Source of the DNA: Achromobacter xylosoxidans
GTDB taxonomy: Bacteria; Pseudomonadota; Gammaproteobacteria; Burkholderiales; Burkholderiaceae_B
Assembly (NCBI RefSeq): GCF_002192695.1
Contig: NZ_MTLG01000055.1
Span: 62,001-126,000 of the forward strand
DNA length: 64,000 nucleotides
Reading direction: 5' to 3'
In this document: positions 1 to 10,329 of the stretch, one piece after another
Layout of the letters: every line of letters begins with the position of its first letter
Numbering within the stretch: the first letter of the stretch is position 1
Position numbers and translations under genes: made by a program
Notes under the pieces: generated by a model
The model's input: the letters and a program-made list of their open reading frames with translations, nothing else
What the model was told of the DNA's origin: nothing
Databases searched by the model: none

Positions 1-461
1 CGATGCCGGCGCCCAAACCCAAGCCCAAGCCGCAGCCCAAGCCTAAACCCAAGCCCGAGCCCAAGCAGGACGTCAAGGTCGAGCCCAAGCCGGATGCGCC
101 AAAGGCGCCGCCCAGCGGCGCGCCCGAAGGCACGCAGGCGCCGCAAGGACCGCAGCAAGGGCCGCCGCCGGATCAGCCGGTGCTGGTTTCCAGCATCGAG
201 TTCCAGGGCGCTCGTCCCATGCCCAACTACCCGATGGCTTCGCGCCGCATGCGGGAAGAGGGCCGGGTGGTGGTGCTGGTCGAGATCAATACCCAGGGGC
301 TGGTCGAGCGGGCAACCATCGACGCATCCTCGGGCTTTCCGCGCCTGGACGAATCGGCGCTGGCAGCCGCCCGCAAGGGCCGTTTCAAACCGTATACCCG
401 TAACGGCGTGGCCTATCCCGCCAAAGCCAAAATTCCGTTCGATTTCGTAATGAGGAACTGA
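1..461 (+). CDS. tonB: Energy transducer TonB, C-terminal part (5' end outside window)
   Basis: TonB carries proton-motive-force energy from ExbB/ExbD in the inner membrane across the periplasm to outer-membrane receptors. The visible part has a Lys-Pro/Glu-Pro-rich spacer (first ~50 residues, encoded by CCCAAG-like hexamer repeats), then a TonB C-terminal domain of about 90 residues that includes a NYPMASRR segment (the YP motif) and ends at the TGA at 459-461. The reading frame enters from the left edge, so the N-terminal membrane anchor is not visible; the ATG at position 3 lies inside the Pro/Lys spacer and is not the likely start. exbB starts 1 base after the stop, giving the classical tonB-exbB-exbD order. 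Family assignment is firm; the receptor it serves cannot be told. Confidence 0.9.
   Translation, partial: MPAPKPKPKPQPKPKPKPEPKQDVKVEPKPDAPKAPPSGAPEGTQAPQGPQQGPPPDQPVLVSSIEFQGARPMPNYPMASRRMREEGRVVVLVEINTQGLVERATIDASSGFPRLDESALAAARKGRFKPYTRNGVAYPAKAKIPFDFVMRN
12..110 (+). repeat. CCCAAG-type hexamer repeats in tonB
   Basis: Degenerate in-frame hexamers (CCCAAG, CCCAAA, CCGCAG, CCCGAG) encode alternating Pro-Lys/Pro-Gln/Pro-Glu. This is the rigid Pro-rich periplasmic spacer usual for TonB, and its copy number may vary between strains. Confidence 0.7.
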
Positions 462-462
462 G

Positions 463-1458
463 ATGTCCAACGCACTGCATAGCGCCACCCTGGTGGCGCA
501 GGCGACCACCAGCCCGGCTGTGCCGGCTGCCGCCGCCGCTGCGCCTGCCGCGGCCGCGGCCGCGCCCGCAGCCCAACAAGCCGCCTCGACCGTCGGCGCC
601 GTGGCTCAGCAAGCCGCTGGCGCTGTCCAGCAATCGGCCGACGCGCTGCAAGGCGCCGCCGCCGCGCTGCCCTCGGCGCTGCCTGCCGCGCCGGCTCCCG
701 CCGCGGTCCCGGATATGGGCTTTCTGCACTTCATCGCGCAGAGCGACTTCGTCGGCAAGAGCCTGTTCATCATTCTGATCCTGATGTCGTTGGTGACCTG
801 GTACCTGATCCTGGTCAAGGTCGCCAGCAACGTCAGCATGCGCAAGCGCTCGGCGGATTTCCTGAACAAGTTCTGGAACGCCAGCTCGCTCGAGCAGGTC
901 GAAAACGAAATCGTCACGCACGGCGCGCGTGATCCGTTCTCGCACCTGGCCAGCCACGCCATGCACGCGCAGGCGCATCACAACAAGTTCGGCGCGACCA
1001 AGCTGGAAGAGGCCGGTAGCAATACCGATTTCGTCACGCGCACCATGCGCAAAGTCATCGACGAAGAAACCGCCAAGCTGGAAAACGGCCTGACCGTGCT
1101 GGCTTCGGTGGGTTCGACGGCGCCTTTCGTGGGCCTGTTCGGCACGGTGTGGGGCGTGTACCATGCCCTGGTCGGCATCGGCCTGTCCGACGGCGTGACC
1201 ATCAACCGCATCGCCGGTCCGGTGGGCGAAGCGCTGATCATGACCGGCCTGGGCCTGGCGGTCGCCATTCCCGCGGTGCTGGCCTACAACACCTTCGTGC
1301 GCAACAACCGCGTGTTCCTCTCGCGTCTGGATGCTTTCGCGCATGATTTGTTCGCGTTCCTGACCACCGGCCAGCAAGTCGCTCTGTCCGACGGCAAGGT
1401 GCGCGCACTGCGTCGCCAGAACGGCAACGGCGCTGCGGCTCAACGCGGGAGCGAATAA
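463..1458 (+). CDS. exbB: ExbB, MotA/TolQ/ExbB-family proton channel subunit
   Basis: Inner-membrane proton channel subunit that powers TonB. The 331-residue protein is longer than a minimal ExbB because of an Ala/Pro-rich N-terminal extension (about residues 1-90, with a possible signal peptide). It is followed by one membrane segment at about 97-122, a cytoplasmic loop, and two C-terminal membrane segments (about 210-240 and 255-280) containing the family core GSTAPFVGLFGTVWG. The ATG lies 1 base after the tonB stop, and the TAA overlaps the exbD ATG by 1 base (TAATG), so the three genes are translationally linked. TolQ is the alternative family member, but no tolR/tolA/tolB neighbours are present. 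Confidence 0.95.
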   Translation: MSNALHSATLVAQATTSPAVPAAAAAAPAAAAAAPAAQQAASTVGAVAQQAAGAVQQSADALQGAAAALPSALPAAPAPAAVPDMGFLHFIAQSDFVGKSLFIILILMSLVTWYLILVKVASNVSMRKRSADFLNKFWNASSLEQVENEIVTHGARDPFSHLASHAMHAQAHHNKFGATKLEEAGSNTDFVTRTMRKVIDEETAKLENGLTVLASVGSTAPFVGLFGTVWGVYHALVGIGLSDGVTINRIAGPVGEALIMTGLGLAVAIPAVLAYNTFVRNNRVFLSRLDAFAHDLFAFLTTGQQVALSDGKVRALRRQNGNGAAAQRGSE

Positions 1459-1940
1459 TGGCCTTTGGCAGCTTCGAGGGCAAGGGATCCGGAAGCCATA
1501 CGGTTTCCGAGATCAACATGGTGCCCCTGATCGACGTGATGCTGGTGCTGCTGGTGATCTTCATCATCACCGCGCCGCTGCTGGCGCATTCGATCAAGAT
1601 CAACATGCCCCAGGTGGCGGCCGAGCAGATCGAGGAAGAGCCCAAGACCGTCGACCTGGCCATCGATGCCAGCGGCGCGCTGTTCTGGGACGAGAAGCCG
1701 GTCAATATCGACGACCTGCCCAACCGCTTCAAGTCGATCGCCGGCACCAAGCCGCAACCCGAGATCCGCATCCGCGCGGACCAGAACACGCGTTACGAGA
1801 CCCTGGCCAAGGTCATGGCTTCGGCCCGCCGTTCGGGCATGACGCGCATCGGATTCGTCACCACGCCTCCTTCGGGCGGCGCCGCGGGCGCGGCAGCCCC
1901 CGCAGCAGCGGGAGCCGCCCCGGCTCCGTCCGCACCTTGA
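1458..1940 (+). CDS. exbD: ExbD, TonB-system proton channel subunit
   Basis: Partner of ExbB. This 160-residue protein has a short cytoplasmic head, one membrane helix (about residues 21-42, MVPLIDVMLVLLV) carrying the conserved proton-relay Asp26, and a periplasmic domain. The last ~25 residues form an Ala/Pro/Gly-rich tail longer than in many ExbD proteins. It overlaps the exbB stop by 1 base and ends the operon; a G/C hairpin follows. Confidence 0.95.
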   Translation: MAFGSFEGKGSGSHTVSEINMVPLIDVMLVLLVIFIITAPLLAHSIKINMPQVAAEQIEEEPKTVDLAIDASGALFWDEKPVNIDDLPNRFKSIAGTKPQPEIRIRADQNTRYETLAKVMASARRSGMTRIGFVTTPPSGGAAGAAAPAAAGAAPAPSAP

Positions 1941-1946
1941 ACGCTT

Positions 1947-1986
1947 CCCGGCCCCGGGGCGTATTTCACGCCCCGTTCCGGCCGGG
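1947..1986 (+). terminator. Two-tier hairpin after exbD, no T-run
   Basis: An outer stem CCCGGCC/GGCCGGG (1947-1953 with 1980-1986) encloses an inner stem GGGGCGT-ATTTC-ACGCCCC (1956-1974). There is no T-tract, so it may be an mRNA 3'-end stabiliser or a weak terminator rather than a canonical intrinsic terminator. Confidence 0.45.
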
Positions 1987-1993
1987 ATCGCGC

Positions 1994-1999
1994 TAGAAT
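1994..1999 (+). promoter_or_regulatory. Candidate -10 box, possibly leaderless start of the response regulator
   Basis: TAGAAT ends 6 bases before the ATG at 2006 and there is no Shine-Dalgarno sequence between them. Transcription from this -10 would begin at or next to the start codon. No good -35 is visible. Confidence 0.4.
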
Positions 2000-2005
2000 C
2001 GCCGC

Positions 2006-2677
2006 ATGCGAGTTCTGGTAATCGAAGACGACACCACCCTGGGCCACGCGCTCCAGGAATTTCTGGCCGACCAAGGCTATGCGGTCGACTGGCTGACCGA
2101 GGGCGACCGGGTTCTGGGCGCCTTGGCAGGCCAGCCTTACGACCTCATGCTGCTCGACCTCAACCTCCCCGGCATGAGCGGGCTGGATGTGCTGCGGCAA
2201 TTGCGCCAGGACGGCAACCAGGTCCCCGTGCTGATCCTCACCGCCCGCGATGGCATCGAGGACCGCGTCGCCGGCCTGGACGCCGGAGCGGACGACTACG
2301 TCACCAAACCTTTCGAACTGCCCGAGCTGGCGGCGCGCGTGCGCGCCTTTGGCCGGCGCCGTGCCGGACAGGCGCAGCCCCTGATCGAAGTCGGCCCGCT
2401 GGTGTTCGACACCGTCGGCCGCGAAGTCCGGGCCAATGGCCAGCGCCTGTCCCTGTCGGTGCGCGAGCTTTCCGTGCTGGAAATGCTGATGGCCCGCGTC
2501 GGCCGCGTCGTGACCAAGCGCCAGATCGTGAACTCGCTGTCGGCCTGGGATGCCGATTTCAGCGAAAACGCCGTCGAAGTCTACGTGTACCGCTTGCGCA
2601 AGCGCCTCGAAGGCACGGGCGCCAGTATTCAAACGGTGCGCGGCTTTGGCTACATGCTGGATGTGGAAACGGCCTGA
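2006..2677 (+). CDS. OmpR/PhoB-family response regulator
   Basis: Transcriptional regulator of a two-component system, 223 residues. The N-terminal receiver domain has the acidic pair near residue 8 (IEDD), the phospho-acceptor Asp51 (LLDLNLPG), and the conserved Lys near 101 (VTKPF). The C-terminal winged-helix DNA-binding domain (about 125-220) ends with the typical VRGFGYML. It is followed after 66 bases by its likely cognate sensor kinase. TctD and QseB are close subfamily relatives; the target genes cannot be read from sequence, but coupling of the kinase to kup suggests a role in potassium or osmotic control. Confidence 0.93.
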   Translation: MRVLVIEDDTTLGHALQEFLADQGYAVDWLTEGDRVLGALAGQPYDLMLLDLNLPGMSGLDVLRQLRQDGNQVPVLILTARDGIEDRVAGLDAGADDYVTKPFELPELAARVRAFGRRRAGQAQPLIEVGPLVFDTVGREVRANGQRLSLSVRELSVLEMLMARVGRVVTKRQIVNSLSAWDADFSENAVEVYVYRLRKRLEGTGASIQTVRGFGYMLDVETA

Positions 2678-2743
2678 CGGGCCGGCTGCGGCCGCGTCGC
2701 GCCGGCCGAGCGCATCCATACGCCTAGGCGAGGGCATTGCGTC

Positions 2744-3859
2744 ATGATGCAGGAACGCACTCCTACCGCTGCTCCGGCTTCCCGCCCCTTGCTTCCCTCC
2801 CGTTCGCTGGCGCGGCATCTGGTCATCCGCCTGATGCCGCCGATCCTGCTGCTGGTCCTGCTGGACCTGGCGGCCACCTGGGTCATCACGCACAAGATCG
2901 ACATGTCGCTCTGGATGCTGGAAGACTTTTTCTGGCTGATGGTGGTGGGGCAGGTCGCGCTGATCGCGCTGTTCACCTGGGTGGTGGTGCAAGGCGTGCG
3001 TTCGGGGCTGCGTTCGGTCAATCATCTGTCCGAAGAGATCCGGCAGCGCTCGATCGACGACATGCAGCCGCTGGAGGTGGCAGGCGTGCCGGTCGAGATC
3101 GAGCCGCTGGTCACGCACACCAATGACTTGCTGCTGCGCCTGGACGCCTCGCTGGCGGCGCAGCGCCGCTTCATCGGCCACGCCGCGCACCAATTGCGCA
3201 CACCCTTGGCCGGCTTGCGGCTGGAATCCGAACTGATGTTGGCGCGTCCCTTGCCCGACGACGTGCGCGCGCGGGCCGAACGGATCAAGGCCGTGAGCGA
3301 CCGCATGATCCGCCTGGGGCAGCAATTGCTGGTCCTGGCGCGCGCCGACCCCAACGCCCGTCCGCAAGACAGCTTCGTGCGCATCGACCTGTGCGAATGG
3401 GTGCGGGCGCATGGCGCGGAATGGTTTCCGCGGGTGCGCGAGGCGCACTATGACCTGGATCTGGTCGCGCCCGACGCACCCATCTGGATCGACGCCGATC
3501 CCCTGTTGCTGGCCGAACTGCTGGGCAATCTCATCGACAATGCGCTGCGCTATGGCAACAAGACCGGCCGCATCACGCTGATCGTCGGCGCCAATCCGCC
3601 TTCGCTGACCGTGGAGGACGATGGCCCGGGCATTTCGCCGGATGAACGCGAACGCGTGTTCGAGGCCTTCTACCGTTCGCCCACGGCTACCGCGGGCGGG
3701 TCGGGCCTGGGGCTGGCCATCGTGCGGGAAATCGCGCATGCGCATGGCGCCTGGTGGAAGCTCACCAGCCGTCCGGACTTTTCAGGAACACGGCTGTCGG
3801 TCGTGTTTCCCGGCCCCCGCAAGGGCGCCCAACTCACTCGTCAAGAACCTACATCATGA
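2744..3859 (+). CDS. Sensor histidine kinase
   Basis: Membrane kinase of 371 residues. Two hydrophobic segments (about 32-50 and 60-83) are separated by only ~10 residues, so there is essentially no periplasmic sensing domain. A HAMP-like linker follows, then a dimerisation/phospho-acceptor domain with His149 (HAAHQLRTPL), and an ATPase domain with the N box (LIDNALRYG), DDGPGIS and GGSGLGLAIV. The TGA overlaps the kup ATG (ATGA, 3856-3859). A TctE-like kinase normally has a larger periplasmic 2CSK-type region; here the stimulus is probably intramembrane or cytoplasmic (inference). Confidence 0.93.
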   Translation: MMQERTPTAAPASRPLLPSRSLARHLVIRLMPPILLLVLLDLAATWVITHKIDMSLWMLEDFFWLMVVGQVALIALFTWVVVQGVRSGLRSVNHLSEEIRQRSIDDMQPLEVAGVPVEIEPLVTHTNDLLLRLDASLAAQRRFIGHAAHQLRTPLAGLRLESELMLARPLPDDVRARAERIKAVSDRMIRLGQQLLVLARADPNARPQDSFVRIDLCEWVRAHGAEWFPRVREAHYDLDLVAPDAPIWIDADPLLLAELLGNLIDNALRYGNKTGRITLIVGANPPSLTVEDDGPGISPDERERVFEAFYRSPTATAGGSGLGLAIVREIAHAHGAWWKLTSRPDFSGTRLSVVFPGPRKGAQLTRQEPTS

Positions 3860-5784
3860 GCCAGGGTTCGGTCAGCGTTCCTTCGTCGTCCAATGGGCAA
3901 GCACTAGGCGGACACGCGCCGTCGTCGCGGGCCGCCCTCATCATGGGGGCGCTGGGCGTGGTGTATGGCGATATCGGCACCAGTCCCTTGTATACGCTGC
4001 GGGCCTGTCTGACGGGGCTGAGCGTGCACACCGACCTGGAGCCCGCCCACTTGCTGGGCGTGCTGTCCATCCTGTTCTGGATGCTGATGGTGGTGGTGTC
4101 GTTCAAGTACGTGACGCTGATTCTGCGCGCCGACAACCGCGGCGAAGGCGGCACGCTGGCCTTGCTGGAATTGGCGGTGCGCGGGCGCGAAGGCAAGCTG
4201 CGCTGGGTGCTGATCGTGCTGGGGATCTTTGGCGCGGCGCTGTTCTATGGCGACAGCATGATCACGCCGGCGATCTCGGTGCTGTCAGCGCTGGAAGGGA
4301 TAGGCATCGTGTCGCACCAACTGGACGCCTGGGTGGTGCCGCTGGCCCTGGTGGTGTTGATCGCGTTGTTCGCGATCCAGTCGCACGGCACGGGCGCCAT
4401 GGGCAAGCTGTTCGGTCCGGTGATGCTATTGTGGTTCGGTACGCTGGCCGCGCTGGGCGGCTGGCAGATATGGCAGACGCCGGAAGTGCTGCGGGCCTTG
4501 AATCCGATGTGGGGCCTGCGTTTCATCATCGAGTTTCCGTGGATCAGTTTCGTGCTGCTGGGCGCCGTGGTGCTGGCGCTGACGGGCGCCGAGGCGCTGT
4601 ATGCCGACATGGGCCACTTTGGCCGTCCGGCGATTCGCCGCGCCTGGTTCAGCATGGTGCTGCCGGCCCTGACGCTGTGCTATTTCGGCCAGGGCGCGCT
4701 GCTGTTGCGCGATCCGACGGCGATACGCAATCCGTTCTTCATGATGGCGCCGGAATGGGGGTTGGCCCCGTTGGTGGCGCTGGCCACCATCGCGACCATC
4801 GTGGCGTCGCAGGCGGTGATATCGGGCGCCTATTCGGTCACGCGCCAGGCAGTGCAGCTGGGCTTCTGGCCGCGCATGCAGATCCTGCATACCTCGGCGG
4901 TGGAGAAGGGCCAGATCTATCTGCCGCAAGTCAACGCGTTGCTGCTGTGCGCGGTGCTGATCCTGGTGCTGCTGTTCCGCAATTCGGACAATTTGGCCGC
5001 GGCGTATGGCTTCGCGGTCACGGGGACGATGTTCACGACGTCGGTGCTGGCTTTCGCGGTGCTGCCGCGCGGCTCGACCGGGGTGAAGCGTGTGTTGTGG
5101 CTGGTGGCGCTGGGCCTGCTGCTGTTGTTCGACGTGCTGCTGTTCTCGGCCAACGTGTTCAAGATCCACGAGGGCGGCTGGCTGCCGCTGCTGGTGGCGA
5201 TCGTGGTGTTCACGCTGATGATGACCTGGCGCCGCGGCCGCCGGCTGCTGTCCGAGATGCAGCAGCGGGATCGCCAGCCGCTCAAGGAATTCATGTCGCA
5301 GCTCGAGGAGTATCCGCCGTCGCGGGTGCCGGGCACCGCCATCTTCATGACGATGAATTCGGGCAATGTGCCGCCGGCGTTGCTGCATAACCTGAAGCAC
5401 AACAAGGTGCTGCACGATCATGTGCTGTTCCTGACGATCCTGGTGGCGGACGTGCCCTATATCTCTGAAGAAGAGCGCTTCTCCGTGACCAAGTTGTCGG
5501 CGTCGAGCTGGCAGGCGACGATCAACTACGGCTTCAAGGAAGATCCGGACGTGCCGGAGGCGCTGCGGCTGGTGGCGGAGGCTTATCCGGAGATCGATCT
5601 GGAGCCGATGAGGACTTCTTACTTCCTGTCGCGGCAGACGGTGGTGGCGGCGAAGAAGCCGGCGTTGTGGCGCTGGCGGCGGGCGGTGTTTTCGTTCATG
5701 GCGCGGAACTCTACTCGGAGTACCAAGTTCTTTAAGATTCCGGCTAATCGGGTGGTGGAGATGGGGATGCAGGTGGAGCTTTAG
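3856..5784 (+). CDS. kup: Kup-family low-affinity potassium uptake protein
   Basis: Potassium:proton symporter of the inner membrane (KUP/HAK/KT family), 642 residues. It has the family signature GVVYGDIGTSPLYT near the N-terminus, about 12 membrane segments to residue ~450, and a soluble C-terminal domain. The chosen ATG at 3856 overlaps the kinase stop; an ATG 102 bases upstream in frame would lie inside the kinase gene and adds a non-conserved extension. No good ribosome site precedes 3856, consistent with translational coupling. The last ~150 bases use unusually few codons ending in C compared with the start of the gene. Confidence 0.95.
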   Translation: MSQGSVSVPSSSNGQALGGHAPSSRAALIMGALGVVYGDIGTSPLYTLRACLTGLSVHTDLEPAHLLGVLSILFWMLMVVVSFKYVTLILRADNRGEGGTLALLELAVRGREGKLRWVLIVLGIFGAALFYGDSMITPAISVLSALEGIGIVSHQLDAWVVPLALVVLIALFAIQSHGTGAMGKLFGPVMLLWFGTLAALGGWQIWQTPEVLRALNPMWGLRFIIEFPWISFVLLGAVVLALTGAEALYADMGHFGRPAIRRAWFSMVLPALTLCYFGQGALLLRDPTAIRNPFFMMAPEWGLAPLVALATIATIVASQAVISGAYSVTRQAVQLGFWPRMQILHTSAVEKGQIYLPQVNALLLCAVLILVLLFRNSDNLAAAYGFAVTGTMFTTSVLAFAVLPRGSTGVKRVLWLVALGLLLLFDVLLFSANVFKIHEGGWLPLLVAIVVFTLMMTWRRGRRLLSEMQQRDRQPLKEFMSQLEEYPPSRVPGTAIFMTMNSGNVPPALLHNLKHNKVLHDHVLFLTILVADVPYISEEERFSVTKLSASSWQATINYGFKEDPDVPEALRLVAEAYPEIDLEPMRTSYFLSRQTVVAAKKPALWRWRRAVFSFMARNSTRSTKFFKIPANRVVEMGMQVEL

Positions 5785-5799
5785 GCTCTTGTTTGTTTG

Positions 5800-5930
5800 C
5801 CTTGGGGGCGGTGTTCGGGTTCTTATGACGCCTGGGGCGAGGGGTATGGCGATGGATCTTGCGGCGCTCGCCCCCGGCCGGCCGCGCGGGCGGCCTTTGG
5901 GAGCTTTGGCGGTTTCTTGCGATTGATGTT
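5800..5930. repeat. Dispersed intergenic repeat, copy 1
   Basis: About 130 bases directly after kup that align over their whole length with 24593-24719. Shared blocks are GGCGGTGTTC, GGGGTATGGCG, TCTTGCGG, GCCGGCCGC-CGGGCGGCC and TTTCTTGCGATT (GTCTTGCGATTT in copy 2). A hairpin GGCGA/TCGCC (5848-5852 with 5868-5872) is kept in copy 2 as GGCGGG/CCCGCC, so an A-T pair replaces a G-C pair. Both copies sit between convergent genes. Function unknown. Confidence 0.65.
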
Positions 5931-5933
5931 GTT

Positions 5934-5968
5934 CAAACAAAAAGCCCTTCGGCGTGTCGAAGGGCTTT
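5934..5968 (-). terminator. Intrinsic terminator of argG
   Basis: AAAGCCCTTCG (5941-5951) pairs with CGAAGGGCTTT (5958-5968) around a 6-base loop. Read on the minus strand, the stem is followed by a T-rich run, as expected for argG, which ends 22 bases away. Confidence 0.85.
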
Positions 5969-5989
5969 CTGGTTTTGGGCGTTGAAGAA

Positions 5990-8339
<2,350 letters not shown>

Positions 8340-8356
8340 CGGATATTCTAAAAATC

Positions 8357-8378
8357 TATATCTGAAATCAAAGATATA
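8357..8378. promoter_or_regulatory. LysR-type operator candidate
   Basis: Perfect 7-base inverted repeat TATATCT-N8-AGATATA in an otherwise G/C-rich region, between the divergent LysR gene and the hydrolase gene. It overlaps the likely -35 region of the lysR promoter, which fits autoregulation plus activation of the divergent operon. Confidence 0.6.
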
Positions 8379-8436
8379 GCATTGTTGGGCGGCGGGCAAT
8401 CCGGGACCATGGCGTTTTCAACGCAGGAACCCGCCC

Positions 8437-9303
8437 GTGCCCGATTGCCGTCCTCCGCTAGCCGCGCCGTCCCGTCCCCGCCACGCCTTGCCGCCGGGCG
8501 CCTGCGATGCGCATTGCCACGTGTTTGGGCCGGCGGACGTGTTTCCGTATGCGGAGGGCCGTTCGTACACGCCGCCGGATGCGCCTTACCAGGCCATGGC
8601 GGCGCTGCACGGCCGCCTGGGCGTGCAGCGCGCGGTGGTGGTGCAGGCCAACTGCCATGGATCCGACCACCGCGCCTTGCTGGATGCGCTGACCCAAAGC
8701 GGCGGCCGCTATCGCGGCGTCGCGCTGCTGGGAGCGGACGCGACCGAGGCCGGCGTCAGGCAATTGCATGAGGGCGGCGTGCGCGCGGCCCGTTTCAACT
8801 TCGTGCCGCATCTGGGCGGCGCGCCCGATCCGGCGGTCTTCGACCATGTGGTGGCGTTGATCGCGCCGCTGGGCTGGCATCTGTGTCTGCATCTGGATGG
8901 CGCGATGCTGCCTGAACTGTTGCCGCGCCTGGCCGCTTTGCCGTTGCCTTTCGTGGTCGATCACATGGGGCGGTTGAAGGCGGGTGATGGCCTGGAGTCG
9001 CCGGCGATGCTGGCGCTGTTGGGCTTGGCGCAGGTGCCCCAGGCCTGGGTCAAGGTGTCGGGCATCGACCGCATCGCGTCGGGCAAGCGTCCATACGCCG
9101 AGGGCCTGCCCTTCGTGCGCGCGCTGGCCGAGGCGTTGCCCGACCGCTGCCTGTGGGGTACGGACTGGCCGCATCCGAACGTGGCAGGCGACATGCCGGA
9201 CGACGGCGAACTGGTCGACCTGTTTTTCGAAGCTTGCCCCGATGCGGCCCTGCGCCAGCGCATCCTGGTGGACAACCCGGCGCGGCTGTACGGATTCGAG
9301 TAG
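8437..9303 (+). CDS. Amidohydrolase-2 family hydrolase, LigI-like
   Basis: TIM-barrel hydrolase of 288 residues in the family of 2-pyrone-4,6-dicarboxylate lactonase (LigI). Visible active-site signatures are the N-terminal DAHCHVFGP, VVDHMG in mid-barrel, and the C-terminal WGTDWPHPN. The start is taken as the GTG at 8437 because AGGAA lies about 9 bases upstream. It leads a four-gene run with a Bug receptor, a CMD-like protein and an EthD-like protein, suggesting hydrolysis of a lactone or pyrone intermediate from an aromatic or dicarboxylic substrate. The exact substrate is not deducible. Confidence 0.82.
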   Translation: MPDCRPPLAAPSRPRHALPPGACDAHCHVFGPADVFPYAEGRSYTPPDAPYQAMAALHGRLGVQRAVVVQANCHGSDHRALLDALTQSGGRYRGVALLGADATEAGVRQLHEGGVRAARFNFVPHLGGAPDPAVFDHVVALIAPLGWHLCLHLDGAMLPELLPRLAALPLPFVVDHMGRLKAGDGLESPAMLALLGLAQVPQAWVKVSGIDRIASGKRPYAEGLPFVRALAEALPDRCLWGTDWPHPNVAGDMPDDGELVDLFFEACPDAALRQRILVDNPARLYGFE

Positions 9304-9373
9304 GCGCGGCAAACGCGGCTGCCATCAGGCGGCGCGCGAACGACAAGAAAATTCCATTCAATCAGGAGACACC

Positions 9374-10327
9374 ATGTTCAAGAAAATACTGTCCGCCGGC
9401 CTGCTGAGCCTGGCCGCCCTGGGACCTGCCCATGCCGATGGGCCGGTGCGCCTCATCATTGCTTTCCCGCCTGGCGGGCCCGTTGATCTGGTCGGCCGGG
9501 TGCTGGCCGAGCAACTGGGCAAGGAACTCAAGCAGCAGGTCATCGTGGAGAACAAGGCCGGCGCCAATGGCAACATTGCGGCAGCCTACGTGGCCAAGGC
9601 GCCCGCCGACGGCTCGGTGCTGTTCCTGACCAGCGTGGGCGCGGTCGCGATCAGCCCGGCGCTGTACAAGGACCTGCCGTATGACCCCGTGCGCGATTTC
9701 GCGCCGGTGTCCAAGGTGGTTAACAACGCCACGGTGTTCGTGGTGAACCCGTCCAATCCGGCGGTCGACGCGGCGGACTTCGTCAAGAAGTCGCAGGCGG
9801 CCTCGCAGTCGGTGGCGATCGGCTCGTCGGGCATAGGCAGCATTCCCCACCTGACGCTGGAAATGTTTGCGGACTCCAGCAAGGCGAATGTGATGCATGT
9901 GCCCTACAAGGGCGCGGCGCCGGTCATCAACGACGTGATGGGCAACCAGGTGTCGGGCTTCTTCGGCGACGTGCCGGGCTTGATCGGCCATATCCAGGGC
10001 GGCAAGTTGAAGCCCCTGGGCATCGCCGCGCCGACCCGCCACCCGCTGCTGCCCGAGGTCAAGACCCTGGCCGAGCAGGGCATTGCCGGCGTGGAGTCCA
10101 ACAACTGGTACGGCATCGTGGCGCCCGTCGCCACGCCGCCGGCCACGATCGACAAGCTCAACCAGGCCGTGCGCGCCGCGCTGAACACGGAGAGCGTGCG
10201 TGCGCGCCTGGAAAAATTCGGAGCCCAGGCCGCTCCCGGCAGCCCGCAGGAACTGGCTGCCCTGATCGCGTCCGACCGCGAGAAGTGGACCGCGCTGATC
10301 CAGCGCAAGAACATTCGTCCGGAGTGA
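9374..10327 (+). CDS. Bug-family periplasmic solute receptor
   Basis: Tripartite-tricarboxylate-type (Bug/TctC) periplasmic binding protein, 317 residues, with a signal peptide ending near residue 22 (GPAHA). It then shows the family start RLIIAFPPGGPVD, the ENKAGANGNIA segment and the HVPYKGAAP segment. AGGAGA lies 5 bases before the ATG. No TctA/TctB membrane partners are nearby, as is common for the expanded Bug families of Bordetella and Achromobacter. It probably captures the substrate of the linked catabolic enzymes or acts as a sensor (inference). Confidence 0.93.
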   Translation: MFKKILSAGLLSLAALGPAHADGPVRLIIAFPPGGPVDLVGRVLAEQLGKELKQQVIVENKAGANGNIAAAYVAKAPADGSVLFLTSVGAVAISPALYKDLPYDPVRDFAPVSKVVNNATVFVVNPSNPAVDAADFVKKSQAASQSVAIGSSGIGSIPHLTLEMFADSSKANVMHVPYKGAAPVINDVMGNQVSGFFGDVPGLIGHIQGGKLKPLGIAAPTRHPLLPEVKTLAEQGIAGVESNNWYGIVAPVATPPATIDKLNQAVRAALNTESVRARLEKFGAQAAPGSPQELAALIASDREKWTALIQRKNIRPE

Positions 10328-10329
10328 AG

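Noticed and set aside
8340-8399. TTG start at 8399 for the LysR gene
   Set aside because: It adds 20 non-LysR residues and would put the operator-like inverted repeat inside the gene; MDLKQIEYF at 8339 is the normal family start.
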